This document shows, piece by piece, positions 32,516 to 45,178 of a stretch of 64,000 bases of DNA (the first letter of the stretch is position 1; each line of letters begins with the position of its first letter). Origin of the DNA: Tricholoma matsutake (Eukaryota > Basidiomycota > Agaricomycetes > Agaricales > Tricholomataceae); contig AP026547.1 in NCBI GenBank assembly GCA_026075535.2, forward strand, positions 1,116,001-1,180,000, read 5' to 3'. A program made the translations under genes and the position numbers. Below the pieces are notes generated by a model. The model did not search any database. It worked only from the letters and a program-made list of their open reading frames with translations, and was not told the DNA's origin.

Positions 32516-32784
32516 TGCAATGCCAACAGGCTCTCGTGGGGAACCAAGGTCAAACCTCGTTTTGCTTTTATTACTCAACAGAAGTTATCCCCTGGCTCTG
32601 CCATAGTAAATTACAAGGAAAATAGGGTTTTATTTGACAAGGTAGTTGTAGGATTATATGGGAGATAGTATACAAGTCATACATGGGTCTATTGCAACAG
32701 TTCAGCCAATGGTATCCTCCTCTGCCATCTGATGATTTGACCACACATGCTGAGGGTGATAAAATGCCATCAAGAGTTTGAGGG
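32516..32784. other. 3' flank of the HEAT gene up to Gypsy copy 2
   Basis: AT-rich, no gene seen. It probably contains the 3' untranslated region. The Gypsy copy 2 insertion lies 270 nt beyond the stop codon. Confidence 0.45.
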
Positions 32785-33186
32785 TGTTAGGGTGACACCC
32801 ACTATCTGCTAGCTAAGACCATGTGGGTTCTCTCTACAAGAAGGGGGTGGGATCGGCGCACGTGATGGGGGAATTGATGGTTTTGATGCGAGGGGTTATT
32901 AATAGGTAAGTTTGTTGAGATAGGCCTTTCACACCGAAAATGTAGGTGGAATACCTAAGAGAACACAACTGGGGTCCCCTAGGCATATATTTAGGGTTTA
33001 TATACTATGTTACATATATTGTACATTGTTGTTACCGACGCACTCGTACATGCGCGTACATTTTGATGCATGCGAAATAAAATTCTCATGCTATCAAAAT
33101 GTAGCATCATTTGGCGTCATGTAGCATAATTCGACATAATAAAATAAAAATGAAAGTTTATTAGGTAATGGGGTGGTTTCCTAACA
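32785..33186 (-). repeat. Gypsy copy 2, 3' LTR
   Basis: 402 bp, nearly identical to 38601-39002. Differences are mainly C/T or G/A, for example GTACATGCGCGTAC against ATACATGCGCATAC. Confidence 0.93.
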
Positions 33187-36100
33187 TTACCCCCCTTTTA
33201 TGCCTTGACTTCCAGGCGAGAAAATATTATGTTTGTCCCCTCTGTAAAATTTTGGTAAGGCTGGAATTTCATCCCCTCATACACCATTCTCACAATGCGA
33301 CGCGGAGCATTCGGATTATGTTTAAAGAATTGGGTGATCGCGTTACATGCTCGCTTACAATTCTCTTCGGGTTCCCATGAATTATTTTTGTCGGTATAGT
33401 TTTTCCACTTTATTAAGAACTCCAATTTGTTCCGTCGAAGACGTGAGTCTAGAATTTCTTCAACTATGTATTCTGGAGCACCTTCTACTATTATCGGAGG
33501 TTGCGGAGTAGTTTGTTGGCCAGGAATAGTGGGCAGACGGTAAGGGCATAGGCAGGATATGTTAATCTCGGGATCAATCTTAAATGATCGGGGTAATTTT
33601 AGCACTACCGCATTAGGCAAGATCACTTTAGAGATCGCATATGGGCCAACTTGTTTCTCCATAAGTTTCTTTGAAGGTCATGGAATATTCAGGTCCTTGG
33701 TACTTAGCCATACCAAGTCACCAACTTTGTACTCTGGAGTGCGTGCTCAAGTACGATCTGCATGTCTCATCATGTCATCACGTGCTTTCTTCAATGCTGC
33801 CTCTGCTTCCTCTTGTACCTTTTGCATCTTAGATACAAAATCTTCTACCGACTGTACTTTGACTTCCCTTCTGTGTTCTACTCCCATGCGAGGATGATAT
33901 CCATAATTCGTGAAAAAGGGTGACATACGAGTAGCCGAATGGAATTTGTTATTGTGGGAAAATTCAGCAATTGCCAACCATTCAGGCCAGTTGGTTTGTC
34001 GGTAGTTGACAAACATACGTAGGTACTGCTCCAACTCCTGATTCATTCTCTCTGTCTGCCCATCAGTCTGCGGGTGATATGCCATAGATAATTTAGTTTG
34101 AATTCCCAATATGTTGTTTAGTTCTCGCATAAATGTGGAAGCAAATTGTGGTCCATGATCGGAGATAACGGTATTGGGTAACCCATGTAACTGCCATACC
34201 TGATTTAGATAGAGGCGCACCAAGCCCAATGATGAGGTTTCTGTAGTAGTAGGAATAATATGGACCTCCTTTGTAAAGCGGTCGCATACTACAAATATTG
34301 CATCGTACCCTTGAGCCTTGGGTAATCCGGTAATAAAATCCACAGATATATCTCGCCACGGCGCTTTAGGTATAGGATTCAGCATTAATTTTCCTGCAGG
34401 TTTCTCTGGAAATTTCTTCCCCCTCATGCACGTATCACATCCATCCACATACCCCAACACATACTTCAAAATTCCGGGCCACCAATAATTTCTCATTACT
34501 AATTCCAACGTCTTCCATCTTCCTGGGTGTCCGGCCATCGGCGTATTGTGATGTAACCAGATGATCTCCCTTCGCAAATCCTGATCCTTCGGTACATACA
34601 CTTTTCCTCGAAACAACACCAACCCTTGTTCCTCAGCCCATTCGTCTCCTTTGATATTACCTTTCTTCTCTCCCTTCAGAGCTTTCATGGCTTCCACTAC
34701 TTCATCATCCATTTCTGAACATTGTCTAATTTTAGACAACATTTCCATTTCCAAGCTATCTATTAATAGATGCCCTTGACGCATAGCGCAAATGCAAAAG
34801 TATTTGGGTTTGAGTAAGGTAACATTTTTATTGTCTTCCTCCACCCCCCTTTTATGATCAATACATCTGGATAATGCATCTGCTTTCCTCATTAAGCTTC
34901 CCGCTTTATGGACCAAGTGAAAGTTGAAACGCAATAGGAATAGTGCCCAATGTGCTTGCCGGCGATTAAGCTTTTTAGCAGACATGAAGTATTGCAGATT
35001 TTGATGATCCGTCCAGATCTCAATCTGATGCGTACATCCCTCCAAATAATGCCTCCATGCCTCCAATGCTCGTATTATCCCCAACATCTCTTTGTCATGC
35101 ACATCATAATTCCTCTCCACATCATTCAACCCTTTTGACAAGTATGCACAAGGATGCCATTTGTCATCTTTGCACAGCATTGATAATACTGCTCCAGTAG
35201 CAAAATCGGATGCATCAGATTCCACTTGCAAAGGGCATGTGAAATCTACTGGGGCTAATATTGGTCCCTCCACAAACTTCCTCTTCAACTCCTCAAACGC
35301 TGTCTGCTGCTGCTCTCCCCACCTCCATACTACTCCCTTTCACGTAAGGTTATGTAAGGGTGCAGCAATTTTAGAAAAATTGTGCACAAAGCGACGATAA
35401 TAATTTGCGAGTCCCAAGAAGGCTTGAACCTCCTTGACACGGGTGGGCGCAGGCCAATCTGTGATCGCCTGTACCTTGATTGGATCCATTTTGATCCCAT
35501 CAGGGCTGATCAATAATCGTAGGAACTCAATCTTGCTTGCCCCAAACACACACTTCTCTGGTTTCAAAAATAGATCGTTCTCTGCCAACCTCCGTAACAC
35601 CTCCTGCACTATTGCCTCATGATTCTCTTCATCCTCCGTGAATATCAGAATGTCGTCAATAAATTTTATTACCACGCCTTTGTCTATTATGTCCTTGAAA
35701 ATGTCGTTCATCATATTTTGAAAGGTTGGGGGACTATTAGTCATCCCAAAAAACATGACAAGCGGCTCGAAGGATCCTCGACACGTGGCAAATGCAGCCT
35801 TCCACTCATCTCCTTTCTTTATTTGTACATTGTTGTATCCCCATCGTAAATCCAATTTTGTAAAGACCTTGGCTTTTCCCTCCTTATCAATTATTTCTGA
35901 GATCAACGGCAGGGGGTACGCGTTCTTCACTGTCCACTCATTCAGATACCTATAATCAGTACACATCCTCTTCCTTTGGTCTTTTTTGGGCATGAAGAAT
36001 ATTGGTGACGTCTGCAGTGATTTCGAAGGTTGTATGTATCCTTTGCGCAATTGCTCCTTCAGGAATGCATCCACTTCTTCTTGTTCCATCGGAGATAAGG

Positions 36101-38114
36101 GATATACCTTCGACTTCTTCGGCACAAACCCGGGCTTCATCTCAATCGCATGATCCCATGGCTTCCGCACCGGCATTCACTCAGACTCCTTCTTTTGGAA
36201 CACTGACAAATGTTCATGATACACTTTTGGCACCCATTCCTCCACTGGCTTCTCCACCTTCACGATATTCTTGTCCATGACTGTCCTCCACGAACTGCTC
36301 TAAAGGTTTGCTTCTGCTCTTCTTTCTCGATCATGATTGGAACTTCCCCATTTGGCATTTCCTCATCCTCCACTTCCTCCATTGTAACAGAATACTTCCT
36401 CAGACGTTCTTTCTCTTTCTTTTTCCTTTTTTCCTTCTTCATCTTCCTCCCATACACATTACATTCCTTAGGACAACGAGTCATTTGTACTTTCCCAGTT
36501 TTCCAATCAATTTTGGGATTATGCTTCCATAACCACAGACATCCTATTATTAGATTGGTTTTCCCAAGATCGCACACTTCGAATACAGCTCGCTCCTGAT
36601 GCTCCTGATACTTTAGTACCATAGTCACCTCCTCCTTGATAGTTCCTCCATGATTGACTGTTCTGTCAATATTGTACACCATTATAGGTTGCGCCAACTT
36701 GCGTGTGTTAATACCATTTCCTGTAATTAAGGATCGATTAATAAATAATCCTGTAGCACCACTGTCAAGCAATGCTTCCACATCAATAGCTGCATGCGTG
36801 TCCACTGTCTTCAGTCCCACAGTCAAGGTGATTTCGGGTTCTATTCATGCAGAGCGAATAAAGAATTTAGGGGTTTTTGGAAATGACATGTGACAATTTT
36901 CTTTGTCGCATGATTCGCAACAGTTGTACTCCTCCTCGATTTCCTTTTCTGATTTACTCTGGGTTTCCTCGGATACTAATACATTGTAACGATTCTGGGT
37001 CACCAATGGGGAAACCTTCACTGGGACTCTTCCACAAAATTCTTCTGCCTGCCTTCCTCCGGCTTCACTTCCTTGATTGTAGCTCCCCTGATCTTTCTCT
37101 TCTGCTTGCAATTCTTAGAAATGTGTCCTAACTGCCCACAGTTAAAACATTTAAGTGGGGCTCATCTCCCCACTTGATCAACCTCCATTGCCTCTGCTGG
37201 TGCTGCTGACTCCATAACTATAGGTGTCACTGCCATGGCCAGTGGCTGTGCCCTCGGAGCTTGCGCCTAAGGCGCCTTTCCTTTCTCGGACTTTCCTCCT
37301 GATGACTTTCCAAATTTACTACTTCCGTACATCAACTTTGACTCTGCCTGTTCCTGCCAATATTGCTGGTCAAGGCGCATTGCCCAATTATACCACTTGT
37401 CCAACTTCTCTGGCATAGAAGGTAGTCGGTAGATAGACTTAAATAAAGAGGGATTTAATCCTGCTTTCAAAAACTCTACCAACATGGCTTCTCCCATGTC
37501 CGTTTGCAAAGCTTCTGCTTTGAACTGCAAAATAAATTCATCTGCCGTTAAGGAACCTTGGTGCATGGTCTTTAATTTAGCATTGGCTGTCGCCTTTGGA
37601 TTAGGGTCTCCAAACTGTGCCTCCAATCTCTCCAGAAATTCCTTGAAGGTTGCAAATGGTTTATTTCCTGCAGCAATTTGATTAATTGCCTCGTTTCTCC
37701 AGAACTGTGCTTTCCCCCCCTGAATGTATGAGAGAGCAAACATAATCCTAGACTTGGCTGTATGAAACTCTGGCTTCCTCCCATGGATGTACAATACTAT
37801 AGAGCTGATGAAGGATTTTGTATTCTCCATGGTACCGTCAAAGATTTGTGGGGGCACATACTTAGGTAAGCACACTTTTCCATTTCCGGATTTCTCCACC
37901 ATCTCATCCTCCTGCGATATCCACTCCACCATCTCCTCCATCTCATCATCTCTTTCTCCTGTCGTCTCTGGCTGTACTTCCACTTGTCTGGGCTGTGATG
38001 CTACCAATACTGACACTAATTGCGACATTTACGCTGTGAGCGCATCAATTTTGCCTCTAGTGCTGGTATGGGAACAGGATTAGGACCGGGATTAGAAGTT
38101 GAAGGTTCGGACAT
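33187..38114 (-). pseudogene. Gypsy copy 2 gag-pol
   Basis: ATG at 38114 starts gag. A one-base loss in an A run (GGCAAAATTGATG against GGCAAAAATTGATG in copy 1) shifts the frame early. The segment missing from copy 1 is present (QIFDGTMENTKSFISSIVLY). The zinc knuckle, protease (LLDSGATGLFINRS), RT ([12 protein letters not shown]), full RNase H start (LQVESDASDFATGAVLSML), integrase (SDHGPQFAS, HPQTDGQTERMNQ) and chromodomain all follow. TGA codons (plus-strand TCA) lie at 37162, 36845, 36177, 35340, 33747 and 33678. Those at 37162, 35340 and 33678 match TGA codons of copy 1. Confidence 0.88.
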
Positions 38115-38600
38115 AATTGTAGAATCTGTGATGAATCACTTCTTCGACAAATTCAAAATTTTACTTCGAGACCTCTCCAAATGTCTACGGGTCACGTGAT
38201 AAGGTTCGTCGAGGTTCGTCAATGGTTTGTCATTTGTCGGGCGCCTATTTTGACACTTTGGATCAACAACCCTTCCAACAGTGCCTGATCTCGGAGATAT
38301 CACTGAATTCGGCTTGTAACTAAAATAGTCGTCTGAATAGAGTAATGTAAATCGTAACTAAACCAGATCTGATCGGTTGTCTGGTTGCAGCTGTCCTAAT
38401 GACGAGCGCTGCCTCTCGATCACTGGCAGTCGCAATGTAAGGCGAGGCCTGGCATCGGCTTACAAAAGAAAAGGTAGATTACATATATACAAGTACTTCC
38501 GGCTCGTGCCGAAAGGATGAGTAATCAGATGTGGCGTGGTGAAACAATGACGTATGTGCAAGTAAGAGAAGGTGCACTGATATGGGAAGTTGTGTTCTTC

Positions 38601-39002
38601 TGTTAGGGCGACACCCACTATCTGCTAGCTAAGACCATGTGGGTTCTCTCTACAAGAAGGGGGCGGGATCCGTGCGCGTGATGGGGGAATTGATGGTTTT
38701 GATGCGAGGGGTTATTAATAGGTAAGTTTGTTGAGATAGGCCTTTCACACCGAAAATGTAGGTGGAATACCTAAGAGAACACAACTGGGGTCCCCTAGGC
38801 ATATATTTAGGGTTTATATACTATGTTACATATATTGTACATTGTTGTTACCGACGCACTCATACATGCGCATACATTTTGATGCATGCGAAATAAAATT
38901 CTCATGCTATCAAAATGTAGCGTCATTTGGCGTCATGTAGCATAATTCGACATAATAAAATAAAAATGAAAGTTTATTAGGTAATGGGGTGGTTTCCTAA
39001 CA
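38601..39002 (-). repeat. Gypsy copy 2, 5' LTR
   Basis: 402 bp with TGTTAGG-type ends. The LTR is shorter than copy 1's 411 bp and clearly diverged from it around the ATTTTGATGCATGCGAAAT segment, so the two insertions belong to sublineages. Confidence 0.93.
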
Positions 39003-39007
39003 GAGGG

Positions 39008-39569
39008 TGGGGACATGAATGAGGTGGTGGGGCTGCTGCAGTTGCGTGGGGTGAGAAAGGACTGGCTTGCGCTGTTGTTTCCAGGTTGACTCAGAGATGC
39101 TGGTCAGGGTGAATGTGATGGAGGAGACATTGTGTTGGGCATGAAAGCAAAGTTGGCCTTATTTAGAGGAAAGGGCTGGTGTTGCTACTGCAGATCATGA
39201 AGCTGAGGTGGAAATGAAGGGTGCAAATGTGAAGTATGATGCTCAATCTGACACATTATCTTTGTTAGGAAACATGTACAGTTACCTAGTATATTTTTTT
39301 CTTATTTTATTCGAGCTATTAGTAACTATTAGTGACCATGGGATTAAGAATTCTCATGCATCAATGTGTATGCGGCTGTATGTGCACATCCAAGGGGGTG
39401 TCAGAAAAAAAATTAAGGATACCGGGTTGAATATTTTTTTAAGCTGCCCAGAAGAGGCACTAGGGAAAATGCCTAACAGCACCATAAAATTCCCAAGGAA
39501 TTTAATTATTCCTAAAGACAAAATTATATGTCCAGGGAAGGGAACTAACTAACTAACCATGTGAACCAA
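39008..39569. other. Spacer right of Gypsy copy 2
   Basis: No clear gene. A plus-strand open frame (39208-39552) has no recognisable domain and includes AAAAAAAATT runs. It may be the disrupted flank of an older element. Confidence 0.35.
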
Positions 39570-42500
39570 TTACTGGCTGCACTTGGTCATTTTGCAACTC
39601 AGGAATGTTGATGATAAGAAGGTGGAGTAGTTGGCCATAGAAGTCGCGCAGTTCAAACTCAGATGCTCAGCATCGTTGGTGAGCAAATTTATCAACCAAA
39701 AGTTGATACTAAAATAGAAACTTGTCAATGTGTACTGTATCAGATACATCAATACATACCTGGATGAAACATGTCTTGGCTATCAGATTGAGGTGGGTTA
39801 AGCTCATGAGCATGCATAACATCCCCACCCTCAAGCTGGTATACTTGGCCATACTGAATGAATTGGGAATCCTTTGGGATGAGCTGATGAATTGTTTGGA
39901 CAGTTACATCAAGGCAAGTTGCAAGCGATGCAGTAAGTTTCATCCATAGAGAGCGGTTGATAGATTCAGTGGATCACATTGGAGGAGTAAGAACATATAG
40001 CGGATCTAAAACTAATGTATATTGGTGGATTTGTTGAAAGAAGGAAGACATACATAAAGGCAGTGTCAAATTCTGGTCATGAGATGCAGGTGGTTGAAGG
40101 CATAGTTTCTCATCCAAATTGTATAGGAGGGTGATGTGGGTTAACTGTGCATGTGATGTAACATATCTGTTGATGCTTGAGTAGGGGAACTGTCGACTCC
40201 GGATGTTGCAAAGGACATTGCCACAATAGCATTCCATCGGGAATGCCCAATAGGCCCAGACTGGGCCCATAGCTCTGATGGTTGGAGCAATATGCAGCAA
40301 GGCATGAACAGTGAGTGGGCAGCATGAAACATGATCCAGATCATCTTGACAGTAGAACCTGGCAAGCCATTAAACCAAATTCCATCAAAGTGAGAGGTCA
40401 AAGCACATACTGCTCATAGTCTTGAACCCACTTCTGGAAATTTTGGTCCAGGTCATCAATTTCTTCATGCATGATTTCAAGGCCAATGCAACATGTAAGC
40501 AGTTGAATGAGTTTCACAAAATGGTTGTAATAGCATTCATCCAGGAAGCGGCCTTTAAGAAGCACAGGTGCAAGGTATAATGTCCAGATTGAATAGGTTT
40601 CAGCAATCATATGTGCCTTCTCTAATGCAACATTAGGGATGCAGGACCCAAATGCAGCAGGAATTGTTTCCCCAGCCTGAAAGGTTGCCTCTCCGATCGC
40701 TTCCCCGACAGTTTTCATAATCACATAGTCCTGCCCATCGTGATCCAGGTCCTTGAATTTCCCAGTCCAAAAGAGAACCAGATTAGGAATCAGGTTCGCC
40801 CAGATGAGATGCATGAAGTCATAGGGGAATGAAGTTGGAAACGAGAGGGAGCTTAATGCACTGAGCAATGGCATGCCTTTGATGCCAAACTTTGTGGAAA
40901 ATTTATTGAAATCTTTGCTAGTTGAAGTGGATTGAACTATCTCTACTTGTTCGAGGAATGATGCATGATTGTGGAGTGGAAGAGCAGATGGACTGCATGA
41001 ATTCTGAGAGCCTGGAAAGAAAGAACAATCCAACAGCACATAATATGTTTTTGTGCCAGGTTTGTGGATCCCTCAAATTTCACACATTCGACATGGAACA
41101 ATCGTGTTATGTCCCTTCATACGCATAATCAACGAGACTGCTGGAATATCACCAAAACCAACGATTAAATATGCATGGAGAGTAAAAATTGACTGCAAGA
41201 GTGCATCAAATGCCGAGACCCCAATTTCAAGCTGGAGAAGTTCCTGGACAAGCAGCCACAAAAATGAATCCAAGTCAAGGGGTTTCTTGGGAATTGATCC
41301 AAGGGAAATGATATTTTTCTTGTGAAACCTTGCTTCTGTAGGGAGATTGTAATTGAACAGAATGAGTGGCCAAGCAGCCTTGTTCTGATGCTTGAAAGGG
41401 CAAAAACCATCAGTCGACAAGCCAAGTGTGATATCTCAAGGATCGGAAAAGAACCACATGGGGAGTTCTTCATTGCCAATGGTGACACACTTCCCCAGTA
41501 GTGAGGTGTAATGTGTGCCATCGAGGATATCCATTAACTTGGTTGGATCGCACACATGGTTTGACCGGTATTGCATTTTTTCAGCATAGGTGGAATTTGC
41601 TACCATTGCCCGAAGACACAGGATGATGGGAAGATATTCAAAGTATGAATGTGTGGTTGTGTCATTGGCTTTGTAATGATCAGCCTTACATTTCAGGCAC
41701 TGCTGCAAGGTCTCGTATGGGCCTGTATAACAGACACATGAGGAAGGACAACAACTGTAGCATATGGGCTGGAAACCTGAGAGGAACTGCACCCATTTCT
41801 CTGTAGATTTGATTGAGTCAAGTGGGGCTTGAGGGAAAGCAAAGCGAAATTTGTTGAAAGTTGCATTTGTGATACCATCTTCAACTTTAAGGGTGTAGGC
41901 ACACAGAAGGGTTAAGTCACTTTCATTGAGAAGTTTGCCTTCTGAAAAAAACATCAGAAAGCCAGTTAGAATCAGGCCAAAAGTTGCCAACCTATTTCTG
42001 CAACCTCTTTCATAAAACCCTCACCAAGAAGGTCCCAAACTGAGATTCCTTCCTGGCCTGGTTCAGCAAACAGCATGTCTTCTTTGTCCCCAGGCTCATC
42101 AGACTCATCATGATCACACCCCATTCCATCCTCTTCATCTTCCATGTTTGAGTTCTCTTCTGTGATGCTTGCTTTGTCCCCATCTTCCTCCCTCTCCTCC
42201 TGCTCGAGAAAGTGGACATGGTTGGTTCCCCAATGTACTCAACCACTCAATGCGCCCTGTGATTTGGCTGGATCGGCATGCTATACTGATCATAGCCATC
42301 TGCATCATCCGGTAAGGGCATTGGATAAGAACGGGGAGGGAGGTGATCTGGATCAGGTGGGAATGGCATTGGAGAAGAATGAGGAGGTAGGTGTTGTGAG
42401 TTGATGGTGCAAGGTGATACTGCAGATGGGAGGTGATCTGGATCAGGTGGGAATGGCATTGGAGAAGAATGAGGAGGTAGGTTTTGTGAGTTGATGGTGT

Positions 42501-43074
42501 GAGGTGATACTGTGGATGGGAGGTGATCTGGATTAGGTGTGAATGGCATTGGAGAAGAACAAGGAGGTAGGTGTTGTGAGTTGATGGTGCGAGGTGATAC
42601 CGCGGATGGGAGGTGATCTGGATCAGGTGTGAATGGCATTGGAGAAGAATGAGGAGGTAGGTGTTGTGAGTTGATAGTGCGAGGTGATACCGCAGATGGA
42701 GAATCACGGCGGAACCCAGATGGCCCTGCCTCACTCATAGGAAAGTCATCATATTCAAAAGATGCCTCTCCAGTTTCACCTGATGTTTCATTTTTGGATG
42801 AAGGTCTGTCTGGCTGGGAAGCTTTTCTTGACAAAAATGCTTGATGAGCTGGTGCAGGGCAACCAATGAGCTCCTGCTTTCCAGCAGAGCGAGCAGGTGA
42901 TATTTGTTGTGCTTTGAAGGCTTGCTTGCGACTGTGTAATAATGAACAATTTTTTGAAAGAACACTGGCTGCCAACAGTGCTGATCTTTGTCCATTCAGA
43001 TGTCCAAGTTCAACCTTCCAAGTTACCTGAAGAGCACAACCACATGCACATAGACACTTAAGAGATGGAGCCAT
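39570..43074 (-). pseudogene. CACTA/EnSpm-type (Tnp2-like) transposase
   Basis: The minus-strand ATG at 43074 opens MAPSLKCLCACGCALQVTWK, followed by a proline-rich repeat region and an acidic stretch (near 42150). The core has YSCCPSSCVCYTGPYETLQQ, ITLGLSTDGFCPFKHQNKAA, WPLILFNYNLPTEARFH and MRMKGHNTIVPCRMCEI, typical of Tnp2-family transposases. It continues with FPYDFMHLIWANLIPNLVLF, MGPVWAYWAFPMECYCGNV and YQLLVDKFAHQRC. TGA codons at 41436-41438 (DP-stop-DIT) and 41073-41075 (CEI-stop-GIH) replace expected arginines. Terminal CACTA repeats were not found. Non-functional. Confidence 0.75.
42311..42700 (-). repeat. 90-bp coding minisatellite in the CACTA transposase
   Basis: About four copies of a 90-nt unit encode the 30-residue repeat SAVSPRTINSQHLPPHSSPM-PFTPDPDHLP. 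Copies differ by a few substitutions, and the frame is kept. Confidence 0.85.
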
Positions 43075-43629
43075 GAGGCAGTAAAAAATTATGATGAAGA
43101 GTTTTTATTTTATAACAAAGACATTCAGGGAAGCATCGGAACTATGATCTATTTTTGAGATGGGTCAGACTAAGATCTGGGAAAGAAGATGGTGATTTGA
43201 GGCACTGGAAGGCATTAGTAACAGCTTGCAAAGATGAATAATGGAACAAGTGTAAGGGTCATTTGAAGATTCTGGTGCTGTGTGTGAAGTGTTACAGGAG
43301 AAATGATGGTAAGATAAGAAAAAAAAAAGCATACATTTGCTCTCCTCAAATATTTCCTTTCTCGTGCAATGCTCTACCATCTTCTTGTGAAGCTAGAGAT
43401 GGGTGACTTTGGTCCATAGATCCCATGCACATCTGTCATCGACATGCATGCCAAATGATGGAAGTCTAGACTTGAGGTTAAGAAATGAACTCAGAGCTTG
43501 AATGAGAGTGAGCATCAGTCAATGGGAATCTTGGGGGAATATGGATTACTTACCAATATTAATGAAACATGCTGGAATCACACCAGAAGCATTGGAAACC
43601 CACCAGAGGTTTGAGGAGCATTGATGAAC
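43075..43629. other. Spacer right of the CACTA transposase
   Basis: No gene recognised; probably the 5' region of the CACTA element. An A run lies at 43317-43329. Confidence 0.35.
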
Positions 43630-43920
43630 ATGAGCTGATCCAGGAAATGACTGATGCCAGATCAAGTCGCTGGACCCAAGGAAAACCGAGATTGGACAAG
43701 CAGAACCATGGATGCCTCAAGGGCTTGATGAGGGCTGACACCACAAGAGAAGAAACAACCAATGCCAAATCGGGTTGTTAGGGCAATGTAGAATGTCTAC
43801 CCAAGGAGAGGGATGTGGCCTATGGATCTAGAGGCAAGACAAGAGACAAGAGATGAGACAGGAGACAGGAGACACGAGAGATGAGAGATGAGAGACAGAG
43901 ACAAGAGTTGAGAGGAGAGA
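43630..43920 (+). repeat. Dispersed repeat, left copy
   Basis: About 290 nt containing GATCCAGGAAATGACTGATG and CAAGTCGCTGGACCCAAGG. It matches 44820-45111 in reverse orientation with only scattered differences. It ends in a GA-rich microsatellite. Confidence 0.8.
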
Positions 43921-44036
43921 GAGGGAAGACAAGAGTCGAGAGAGGAGAGGAGAGAGGGGAGAGGAGAGAGGAGAGAGGAGAGAGGAGAGAGGAGAGAGGA
44001 GAGAGGAGATGAGAGGAGATGAGAGACAAGAGATGA
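43835..44036. repeat. GAGAG-rich microsatellite
   Basis: Degenerate GAGAGGAGA/GACAAGAGA tandem repeats. The corresponding CT-rich tract of the inverted copy is at 44822-44912. Confidence 0.85.
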
Positions 44037-44201
44037 GATGGGTATAGGTTGGACTGCTGATCAGAATCAACAGTTACAAGCTTAAAGCTTAAAGTTCCAT
44101 GCCTCAGCAAATTTAGGGCAGGCAGATGATCAAATTTTCTCCTCAACATCAACCTCTATTCAGTGTTCAACATACGTTCAACATTCATCAATCATCCCAA
44201 C

Positions 44202-44797
44202 TGTTACGATTTCGTTATCGGAACCCGCAAGGCTGGGCACTTTAATTTTTCCTTTCTGACCCAATGCGACTCCTGTCAATCGACACACTGCACCACAGCA
44301 TTCCGTGATGTCGGACTCTCACGATTGACATGCTGCACCGCAGCACATCCTTGACATTGGATGCCTCATGCTAGGCATGAGGCTTATTGTTCTATTGTTC
44401 TCTCTATTATTACTTGACAAGGATCTCTCTTTCTGATTGGACGATAGGTAGTCCTAGAACTATATATAAGCTGTAGTTATACTCTGTGTAGTACTCAGCT
44501 TGACCTAATTCAATCAACAGTCTGAGACTCAACCAGAACACTTGACAGCCTGGGAAATCCCTAGCTGTGATAAACTCAAACTCAACAGTTGGAAAGCCTT
44601 GAACTGTGATACACAAATGAACAGTCTACTCAGAAAGCCTCTGAGTATGGATAGCTGTAACGACTTGAGGAAGTACCCAAGTGAAGGCCAGAGCCCAATA
44701 CATTAGGAAAGCCTCCTAGTGCAATACCGATACAGTTGGAAAGCCTCCAACTGCGACATGCAAACCCAAGGCTGAGTTGAGACCTATAGTCTTAACA
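44202..44797. mobile_element. Solo LTR
   Basis: The 596-bp segment starts TGTTA and ends TAACA and is flanked by CCAAC (44197-44201) and CCAAT (44798-44802), a 5-bp target duplication with one C/T change. It has a TATA-like box (CTATATATAAGC near 44460) and repeated GGAAAGCCT words in the 3' half. No internal coding region is present. This fits LTR-LTR recombination leaving a solo LTR. Confidence 0.65.
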
Positions 44798-44819
44798 CCA
44801 ATGGTGAGTTTTTTTGATT

Positions 44820-45111
44820 TTCTTTTCTCATCTCTTGTCTCTCATCTCTCATCTCTCGTCTTCCCTCTCTCATGTCTCCTGTCTTGTCTCTTGTCTCTTG
44901 TCTTGCCTCTACATCCATTGACCGCATCCCTCTCCTTGGGTAGATGTCCTATGTCACCCTAACAACCCAATTTGGCATTGGTTGTTTCTTCTCTTGCAGT
45001 GTCAGCCCTCGTCAAGCCCTCAAGGCATCCATGGTTCTGCTTGTCCAATCTCGGTTTTCCTTGGGTCCAGCGACTTGATCTGGCATCAGTCATTTCCTGG
45101 ATCGGCTGAGC
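44820..45111 (-). repeat. Dispersed repeat, right (inverted) copy
   Basis: Reverse-complement match to 43630-43920, including the CT-rich tract and TTGGCATTGGTTGTTTCTTC. It adjoins the truncated end of the hypothetical gene copy at 45179. Confidence 0.8.
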
Positions 45112-45178
45112 TAGTGCTGCCACAGCTTGAGCCGCATTTTTTGCTATCTTGGGAAATAAATTACATAAAATCACTACC

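Larger units (their letters stand above)
32785..39002 (-). mobile_element. Ty3/Gypsy chromovirus, copy 2 (6,218 bp)
   Basis: Two 402-bp LTRs (32785-33186 and 38601-39002) are flanked by a perfect GAGGG target duplication (32780-32784 and 39003-39007). Same family as copy 1 but on the minus strand and without the two large deletions. The coding frame is still broken by TGA codons and at least one single-base deletion. The polypurine tract (GGGGGG read on the minus strand) lies next to the 32785-33186 LTR. Confidence 0.94.

Noticed and set aside
34093..34359. Alternative frames inside the Gypsy integrase (also 21310-21504)
   Set aside because: They overlap the integrase frame that carries all catalytic motifs.
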